Assembly: GCA_958421035.1 (NCBI GenBank) | Contig: CATZKS010000059.1 | Location: 1-13,044, forward strand | Direction of reading: 5' to 3' | DNA: 13,044 nt | Source of the DNA: an uncultured Collinsella sp. | Lineage (GTDB): Bacteria > Actinomycetota > Coriobacteriia > Coriobacteriales > Coriobacteriaceae | Shown: one piece after another, positions 1 through 4,919 of the stretch | Numbering within the stretch: the stretch's first letter is position 1 | Layout of the letters: each line of letters opens with the position of its first letter | Translations under genes and position numbers: made by a program | The notes under the pieces: model-generated | Seen by the model: the letters and a program-made list of their open reading frames with translations, nothing else | Databases searched by the model: none | Told to the model about the DNA's origin: nothing

Positions 1-1220
1 TGCCCGTCAACCCCACGGACTTCTTCCGCTCCCCCTACGCCGGCCCCTCGGCCTTTGCAGGCAATATTGATCTGCTACCCGAGAGTCACGAGGAGCTGGC
101 CGCCGACTTTGCTGCATGGAAGGCTCACGGCGGCGAGGATGCCGACCCGCTGTACACGGCGTTTAAACATCGCAACGCCGACTGGCTCGAGAAGTACTGC
201 GTCTACATGGCGGTAAAGAAGCACTTTGAGGGACTGTCGCGCCACGATTGGCCGGCGGGTGTCGCGCGCTACAACGAGCACCTGATCGATGACAAGCGAT
301 TCCACGACGAGGCCGAGCTGCAGGCGTACATGCAGTATCGCTTTGACCTTGCCTGGTGCGAGCTTATGAACTATGCACACAAGAAGGGCATCGAGGTCAT
401 CGGCGATATCCCAATGTATGTCTCGGACGATTCGGCCGACGCGTGGAGCGAGCCCGAAAACTTCTGGCTGTCCGACACCGGCAAGGCGATTGAGATTTCG
501 GGGGCGCCGCCCGACAACTTTGCACCCGAGGGCCAGGTCTGGGGCAACCCCACCTTCCGCTGGGATCACATGAAGGAGAATGGCTATCGCTGGTGGCTCG
601 ACCGCCTGCGCCGTGCGTTCGCACTCTACGACCGTGTGCGCCTGGATCACTTCCTGGGTTTCCACAGCTACTTTAGCATCCCTGCCGGCAAGGCCTGTGC
701 CGACGGCCGCTGGCTGGCTGGCCCGGGCAAGGACCTGTTCCAAACGGCCTACGACGAGCTGGGTCCGCTCAACTTTATTGCCGAGGACCTGGGCTATTTG
801 ACGCCTGGCGTTCGTGCGATGGCATCGACCTGCGGTTTCCCCGGCATGGACGTGCTGGAGTTTAGCGACTACGACGTTCGTTGCGGTGTGCATCCCACGC
901 CCGGCAAGATTCTGTACACCTCGACGCACGATACGTCGACGCTGGCCGGTTGGTGCACCCGTACCTTTGCGGGCGGCGATGAACCGAGCGGTGTTGAGGT
1001 GGCGGCCAAGCTGATGAGCGACGCGCTGGCAAGCGACGCTCCCCTGGTGATGATGCCACTGCAGGATGTCCTGGGGCTTGGCGACGACGCGCGCATGAAC
1101 GTTCCGGGCGTGGCCACGGGCAACTGGACCTGGCAGGCTGACGAGGCGGACATTGCAGCCGCCGAGAACAAAACCGCACAGCTCCTGCGCAACAACCATA
1201 GATTCTGGGGCGAAGCGTGA
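1..1220 (+). CDS. malQ: 4-alpha-glucanotransferase (amylomaltase), 5' end outside window
   Basis: This is the C-terminal 405 residues of a GH77 4-alpha-glucanotransferase. The enzyme moves alpha-1,4-glucan segments between malto-oligosaccharides in the cytoplasm. The open frame already runs at base 3 (reading PVNPTDFFRSPYAGPSAFAG), so the ATG at 207 is internal. All three family catalytic acids are visible: the nucleophile Asp in RLDHFLGF (codon 645-647), the acid/base Glu in IAEDLGYLTPG (783-785) and the stabilising Asp in STHDTSTLAGW (930-932). By analogy with roughly 500-residue amylomaltases such as that of Thermus, about 100 N-terminal residues lie upstream. The frame closes at TGA 1218-1220. 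No clear terminator follows directly; the next gene starts 88 bases later. The family call is secure. Its exact substrate (maltodextrin or glycogen breakdown) is inferred. Confidence 0.95.
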   Translation, partial: PVNPTDFFRSPYAGPSAFAGNIDLLPESHEELAADFAAWKAHGGEDADPLYTAFKHRNADWLEKYCVYMAVKKHFEGLSRHDWPAGVARYNEHLIDDKRFHDEAELQAYMQYRFDLAWCELMNYAHKKGIEVIGDIPMYVSDDSADAWSEPENFWLSDTGKAIEISGAPPDNFAPEGQVWGNPTFRWDHMKENGYRWWLDRLRRAFALYDRVRLDHFLGFHSYFSIPAGKACADGRWLAGPGKDLFQTAYDELGPLNFIAEDLGYLTPGVRAMASTCGFPGMDVLEFSDYDVRCGVHPTPGKILYTSTHDTSTLAGWCTRTFAGGDEPSGVEVAAKLMSDALASDAPLVMMPLQDVLGLGDDARMNVPGVATGNWTWQADEADIAAAENKTAQLLRNNHRFWGEA

Positions 1221-1264
1221 TAAAACCCCCGATATAGGGTACAGTTACAGACGTTTGAATTTAT

Positions 1265-1289
1265 GCGGGCAGAGTAATCTGCCCGCTTT
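1265..1289 (+). terminator. hairpin between malQ and the zinc-ribbon gene, possible weak terminator
   Basis: A perfect 9-bp stem (GCGGGCAGA 1265-1273 with TCTGCCCGC 1278-1286) closes a GTAA tetraloop and is followed by only three T residues. It could be a weak or leaky terminator for malQ, or a leader hairpin of the next gene, whose Shine-Dalgarno sequence lies 12 bases further on. The structure is seen directly; its role is inferred. Confidence 0.45.
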
Positions 1290-1308
1290 GTGCTGAAAAG
1301 GAAGTATT

Positions 1309-1545
1309 ATGGCGCGCTACGATTACAAGTGCTCGAGCTGCGGCAACGTGTTTGAGGTTGAGCATCCCATGTCCGAGACTCCCGAGGTCGTGTGCCCCAG
1401 CTGCGGTGCCCCGGCGGCCAAGACGTTCTCGGCCAGCGGCATTAAATTTGAGGGCAGCGGTTTCTACAACACCGATCAACGAAGCGGCGGCTCCAGCACC
1501 AGCGCCACCAGCGGCTGCTGCGCCAACTGCCCGCATAACCACTAG
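1309..1545 (+). CDS. FmdB family zinc-ribbon protein
   Basis: A 78-residue protein beginning MARYDYKCSSCG. Two CxxC knuckles (Cys8/Cys11 and Cys29/Cys32) form the single zinc ribbon of the FmdB/CxxC_CxxC_SSSS family. The ordered part ends near GIKFEGSGFYNTD (about residue 55), as is usual for the family. A Ser/Gly-rich tail then ends in a second Cys/His cluster, SGCCANCPHNH. The start is fixed by AAGGAAG at 1298-1304, four bases before the ATG. The family was named for a formamidase-operon regulator, but the role of most members is unknown; a nucleic-acid or metal-binding role would be a guess. The gene is probably transcribed alone or by read-through from malQ, and ends at a strong terminator. 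Confidence 0.85.
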   Translation: MARYDYKCSSCGNVFEVEHPMSETPEVVCPSCGAPAAKTFSASGIKFEGSGFYNTDQRSGGSSTSATSGCCANCPHNH

Positions 1546-1550
1546 AAACC

Positions 1551-1592
1551 AAGCGGCCCCGCGATCAAGCCCGATCGCGGGGCCGCTTCTTT
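1551..1592 (+). terminator. intrinsic terminator after the zinc-ribbon gene
   Basis: A perfect 16-bp GC-rich stem (1551-1566 with 1573-1588) around the loop AAGCCC is followed by CTTT. It begins six bases after the stop codon. It separates the plus-strand genes from the converging rsmB cluster. Confidence 0.85.
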
Positions 1593-1613
1593 AGCTGTCC
1601 AGGTTTCCTTATG

Positions 1614-1680
1614 AGTTGCGGTGAAATAAGGACTGTTTGGCGGGTAGAAGCCGCTATTCAATCCCTATTTCACCGCAACT
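1614..1680. repeat. 67-base inverted-repeat element between convergent genes (element C)
   Basis: Perfect 15-bp arms AGTTGCGGTGAAATA (1614-1628) and its complement (1666-1680) enclose 37 bases. These can pair further: GG.A.TG at 1630-1635 with CAATCC at 1659-1664, with mismatches, and GCGG 1640-1643 with CCGC 1651-1654. It starts 22 bases after the plus-strand terminator and ends six bases beyond the rsmB stop codon. There is no T-tract on either strand, so it is not a standard intrinsic terminator. It contains AGGACTGTTTG (1629-1639), which also occurs in the hairpin element at 4221-4357. It looks like a dispersed palindromic element that could also protect 3' ends. Confidence 0.6.
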
Positions 1681-1686
1681 TAGTAG

Positions 1687-3087
1687 TTACTTGTGGACCA
1701 GGCGGGCGCAGAAGTGGCCGTCGTAGGAATCGGCGTTTACCGGCACGCTCTGGAAGAGGCCTCGGTCGTTTTGGCGGACGGCAACCAGCTTCTTGGCCTG
1801 CGCAAAATCGGGAAGCTGCAGAATCTGGGCTTCGGTGAGCGGCGCCACGGTAAAGCCGGCACCCTCGGGAGAAGCCAGGAAGGCATCCACGACCTGTGTG
1901 TTCTCTTCGTCAAAGACCGAGCAGGTGGCATAGATGAGCTCACCGCCGGCAGCCACGCGCGCGGCGGCTTCCTTGAGCATCGTCAACTGCAACTTGGGCA
2001 GCTCAACCGTCACATCGTTTTCGGTCAGACGCCACGGAATCTCGGGATGACGGCGCATGGTCCCTGTACCCGAGCACGGGGCATCGATAAAAACTGTATC
2101 GAACAGGGCAGGTTTGCCAAGCATGGCATCAAAGGACGTGAGCACCTCATTGAGCTCGCAGGCATCGCCCGAGACCGTGCGAACACCCTGGATGCCTGCC
2201 TTGCGCAGACGCGCGAGATTCTGGTCGCACTTGCGCTCGTGCAAATCGAGCGCGGTATGCTGGCGCTCGTACCCAGCACGTTTGGCCTGGCACATCATCA
2301 CATAGGTCTTGGTGCCGCGGCCGGCACCAATCTCCAGGCAGCGCCCGGGACGGGTCGCCGCGGTAGCGATGAGCTGGGCGTTAAGGTCCGAGGCAACCGC
2401 AGCAGCGCGCTCAAAAACGCCGGACGCAACCGTGACCTGCGCATCGACCGGTGCATGGCAGCCCGGGAACACGGGCGCAACAAGCTGCGAGATATACAGG
2501 TCGGGTTTGGTGGCAAAAGCGTTCTCGTGCAAAGCGAGCGGCGCGGGAGCCAGATTGCCGGCAAAGTTGAGCGCGCCCTCGGGCGTGTCGAACGATGCCA
2601 CAATGCGAGCGCATAGCCAGCGCGGCAGGCCCATCAAGCGAGACAGACGCACCAGGCGGCGCTCGGAATCATCGGCATCCGCAGCGGCGGCAAAATCCTC
2701 GACGTTATCCGCAACCTTATGCAGCACAGCATTGGCCAAACCGGCGGCAGACTTAGCGCCGCTACGCACAAGCTCAACGCCCTGACTCACCGCAACGCGA
2801 CCCGGCGTATGCAGATAGAGCATCTCGAAGGCCGAGATACGAAGGGCCATGCGCACGCGCGGCGCGACCTTTTTGGGCTTATCGAGAAACTGGTCGAGCA
2901 GCTCGTCCAAAATGCCCTGGGTGGCTGCAACGCCAAGTGCCAAACGAGCGGCAAAAGCAGAATCGCGCTGGTCAATGGCCTTGGCCGAAGCACGGGACGA
3001 GAGCACGTCGCGCGCGTACATGCCGCGGCGATCGGCCTCCATCAAAACATCAAGCGCGAGCTTGCGCGCGGGAGACAACTTGCTCAT
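1687..3087 (-). CDS. rsmB: 16S rRNA (cytosine-C5) methyltransferase, RsmB/Sun family
   Basis: A 466-residue SAM-dependent RNA m5C methyltransferase, by family the enzyme that methylates C967 of 16S rRNA before 30S assembly. Residues 1-135 form the NusB-like RNA-binding domain. The catalytic domain follows. It has a SAM-binding segment CLEIGAGRGTKTY at about 250-262. The two family cysteines are Cys338 in DAPCSGTG (release of the product) and Cys389 in YATCSVFDEEN (attack on the base). The SAM loop departs from the usual CAAPGGKT. The start is the ATG at 3087-3085, whose first bases overlap the fmt stop codon (ATGA) with GGGG nine bases upstream; an in-frame GTG at 3102 would add five residues. 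It is probably translationally coupled to fmt as the last gene of the cluster. A different m5C target is possible. Confidence 0.9.
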   Translation of the reverse strand: MSKLSPARKLALDVLMEADRRGMYARDVLSSRASAKAIDQRDSAFAARLALGVAATQGILDELLDQFLDKPKKVAPRVRMALRISAFEMLYLHTPGRVAVSQGVELVRSGAKSAAGLANAVLHKVADNVEDFAAAADADDSERRLVRLSRLMGLPRWLCARIVASFDTPEGALNFAGNLAPAPLALHENAFATKPDLYISQLVAPVFPGCHAPVDAQVTVASGVFERAAAVASDLNAQLIATAATRPGRCLEIGAGRGTKTYVMMCQAKRAGYERQHTALDLHERKCDQNLARLRKAGIQGVRTVSGDACELNEVLTSFDAMLGKPALFDTVFIDAPCSGTGTMRRHPEIPWRLTENDVTVELPKLQLTMLKEAAARVAAGGELIYATCSVFDEENTQVVDAFLASPEGAGFTVAPLTEAQILQLPDFAQAKKLVAVRQNDRGLFQSVPVNADSYDGHFCARLVHK

Positions 3088-4004
3088 GACAAAACACCCC
3101 ACGAAAGATCCGCACCCTGCAGGCCGGCAGCCCAGGCAGAAGCAGCCATAGCACGCTTGCCATCGGGCTTAACCTCGAGTAGTTCGACCGCGCAATCGGA
3201 AAGGCCCAGGTAGAGGCGCTTGGCCTGAACGGCGACGAGTCCCTCGCCAAGCGACACATCTGCCGGTGCTGCATCGAGCACGCGAACGGTCTTGCCGGCA
3301 ATCACGCAACGAGCGGGAGCGGTATCGGACGAGGCAAGCACATGACGCACGCAATCAAGCGCCGCCATCTGAGGATCCAGACGCATCTCCTGCTTAGAAA
3401 TCTTGGCGGCGTGAGTGACGAGCGACTCATCCTGTTCAGTCCACACGGCGGTGCCATCGGCAAGCGAAGGAATCGTATCGGCAAGCAGCTTGCCGCCAAG
3501 CTCAGCAAGTTCCATGGTCAGTGCCTCGGCATGCTTACCGGCAACCGACGTGGAAGCCTGAGCACAATAAGCACCAGTATCCACGCCATGCCCGATGCGC
3601 ATAATGGAAACGCCAGCAACCTCGTCACCAGCGAGAATCGCACGCTGAATAGGAGCAGCCCCACGCCAACGAGGCAGCAACGAAGCATGAACATTCACAA
3701 TGCCGAGCGGTGCCATATGCAGCACCTCATCAGGCAAAATGCAGCCATAAGCAGCCACGCAGAAAATGTCAGCCTGGGTAGCCTGAAGTGCCTCAACAAC
3801 CTCAGGCGTCATGCGATTAGTCTCAACAACAGGCAAACCCAGCTCGAGCGCCTTAGCCTTAACAGGAGAAGGCTCGAGCTTCTTACCACGCCCACGAACA
3901 GCATCGGGACGAGTAACAACAAGCGCAATCTCGTTGCCAGCCTCAACAAGCGAAGTCAGCGAAGGTACAGCAAAATCAGGCGTACCCATAAACACAATAC
4001 GCAT
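3084..4004 (-). CDS. fmt: methionyl-tRNA formyltransferase
   Basis: A 306-residue enzyme that formylates Met-tRNAfMet from 10-formyl-tetrahydrofolate, producing the initiator tRNA. The N-terminal Rossmann domain opens MRIVFMGTPDFAVPSL. The catalytic trio known from the E. coli enzyme is present: Asn104 and His106 in VNVHASLLPRWRGAAP, and Asp142 in GHGVDTGAYC. The C-terminal tRNA-binding barrel follows from about residue 205. Length matches the family (about 310). The start ATG has AGGGGAG nine bases upstream. The stop codon overlaps the rsmB start. def, whose product removes the formyl group again, lies upstream beyond a 360-base gap holding a large hairpin element. The first two thirds of the gene use many T-ending codons (GTT, GCT, CCT, CGT), unlike the C-ending preference of metK and sdaA. 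Confidence 0.96.
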   Translation of the reverse strand: MRIVFMGTPDFAVPSLTSLVEAGNEIALVVTRPDAVRGRGKKLEPSPVKAKALELGLPVVETNRMTPEVVEALQATQADIFCVAAYGCILPDEVLHMAPLGIVNVHASLLPRWRGAAPIQRAILAGDEVAGVSIMRIGHGVDTGAYCAQASTSVAGKHAEALTMELAELGGKLLADTIPSLADGTAVWTEQDESLVTHAAKISKQEMRLDPQMAALDCVRHVLASSDTAPARCVIAGKTVRVLDAAPADVSLGEGLVAVQAKRLYLGLSDCAVELLEVKPDGKRAMAASAWAAGLQGADLSWGVLS

Positions 4005-4220
4005 AAAGAACGTCTCCCCTCAACAAAAGCCGAGACGGCTACAAATAACAGCGGAAAGCCAAGTACCCAGCCCATCCGCAATAACAGTTCAACAAGAACA
4101 AATATACCCAAAGCCAAAGAAAGAGCCGCATAAAAGCAGCCCTCCCAACAAAGCACCTATCAGCGAAGACGCCCTTCCCTGGCCCGACGGCACCTGGGCG
4201 AAAAGGAGCATGAAAACGCA
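4005..4220. other. A/C-rich spacer upstream of fmt, no confident gene
   Basis: The plus strand here is strikingly poor in T (4 of 60 bases in 4021-4080, 6 of 60 in 4081-4140) and rich in A and C. On the fmt coding strand it is therefore G/T-rich. I see no convincing promoter. A 40-codon minus-strand frame (4211-4089) starts 10 bases after GGGGA and encodes a hydrophobic run, LIGALLGGLLLCGSFFGFGY. A longer hydrophobic frame (4156-3956) overlaps the fmt start. Neither is supported well enough to call as a gene. The spacer most likely serves as the fmt leader. Confidence 0.4.
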
Positions 4221-4357
4221 GTCCCCTTCCGCCGCAGGGCTTAGGTTATTGCTCCACGCGCAGTTCCGCACGAGCCGAAGAGCACTTAATGTGCTCTTCG
4301 TGCGAGCAGGACTGTTTGAGCATGGAGCAAAACCTAAGCCCTGCGGCGGAAGGGGAC
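4221..4357 (+). repeat. large hairpin element with conserved core (element A)
   Basis: The outer arms 4221-4247 and 4331-4357 are perfectly complementary over 27 bp. After one unpaired A (4248) the stem continues for 8 bp (TTGCTCCA 4249-4256 with TGGAGCAA 4323-4330). Inside is a 61-base core (4262-4322). Its central hairpin is CGAAGAGCAC (4276-4285), loop TTAAT, GTGCTCTTCG (4291-4300). Flanking bases can pair as CAGTTCC (4261-4267) with GGACTG (4309-4314), leaving one bulge. The core recurs at 10718-10778 with four substitutions. The element starts seven bases after the def stop codon, between def and fmt. It is written here on the plus strand, opposite to those genes. It may be a dispersed palindromic element, a processing or termination signal, or a structured RNA. 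Confidence 0.75.
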
Positions 4358-4364
4358 GGACGAC

Positions 4365-4901
4365 TTACTCCGTCTCGCCCGGTCGAGCGCCGCGGGCCAG
4401 GGCGTCCTGGTACTCCTTGACGGCCTTGAGCCTCTGCATGGGCTTCAGTCGCTCGAACATGGTATTGCCGTGCAGGTGATCAATCTCGTGCTGCAGACAC
4501 ACGCAGAACAGGTCGCCAGTGGCCTCATAGCGAATCAGGTTGGCGTCCAGGTCGTACGCCTCGACAACGACATGATCGGGGCGCTCAATCTCGCAGCTAA
4601 TGCCGGGGATGGAAAGGCAGCCCTCGCTAAATGGAACGAGATGGTCGCTCTGCTCAACAATAACAGGGTTGATGAGCACGTACGGGTCGTAGTCATTCTT
4701 GTCGCTGTAGTCGCAGTCGATGGTGACGAGCTGAATGAGCTCGCCAATCTGCGGGGCGGCCAGGCCGCAACCGCCGTTGTCGAACATCATCTTCATCATC
4801 TTCTCGGCAAGTGCCTCGATCGCCGGGGTAATCTCCTCGATGACGGCGCACTCCTGACGCAGACGAGGGTCGGGCGAAAGTACGATTCCGTTGGCTTCCA
4901 T
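4365..4901 (-). CDS. def: peptide deformylase
   Basis: A 178-residue metalloenzyme that removes the N-formyl group from nascent proteins at the ribosome exit. All three family motifs are present: GCGLAAPQIG (44-53), EGCLSIPG with metal ligand Cys95, and QHEIDHL with ligands His138 and His142 and catalytic Glu139. I place the start at the ATG 4901-4899 because the Shine-Dalgarno sequence GAAAGG (4913-4908) sits six bases before it. The in-frame ATG at 4907 directly abuts that sequence and would add only Met-Ala. The gene follows priA with an 18-base gap, so the two are probably co-transcribed. It forms a functional pair with fmt. The large hairpin element begins seven bases past the stop codon. 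Confidence 0.96.
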   Translation of the reverse strand: MEANGIVLSPDPRLRQECAVIEEITPAIEALAEKMMKMMFDNGGCGLAAPQIGELIQLVTIDCDYSDKNDYDPYVLINPVIVEQSDHLVPFSEGCLSIPGISCEIERPDHVVVEAYDLDANLIRYEATGDLFCVCLQHEIDHLHGNTMFERLKPMQRLKAVKEYQDALARGARPGETE

Positions 4902-4907
4902 GGCCAT

Positions 4908-4913
4908 CCTTTC
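4908..4913 (-). promoter_or_regulatory. ribosome binding site that decides the def start
   Basis: GAAAGG on the minus strand touches the upstream in-frame ATG (4907) with no spacer. It has normal six-base spacing to the ATG at 4901, so initiation at 4901 is favoured. Confidence 0.6.
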
Positions 4914-4919
4914 GGGTTG

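Noticed and set aside
75..1199. 374-codon minus-strand open frame opposite malQ
   Set aside because: Antisense shadow; malQ catalytic motifs are on the plus strand.
1221..1260. Promoter for the zinc-ribbon gene (TACAGT near 1240)
   Set aside because: There is no matching -35 element at acceptable spacing; too weak to call.
3342..4133. 263-codon plus-strand frame opposite fmt and its leader
   Set aside because: The long Asn/Thr/Ser-rich frame results from T depletion on the plus strand, which removes stop codons; fmt is clearly on the minus strand.
4221..4357. Element A as a plain intrinsic terminator of def
   Set aside because: The stem is far longer than needed, is not followed by a T-tract on the minus strand, and its core is shared with a copy located in a 5' leader.
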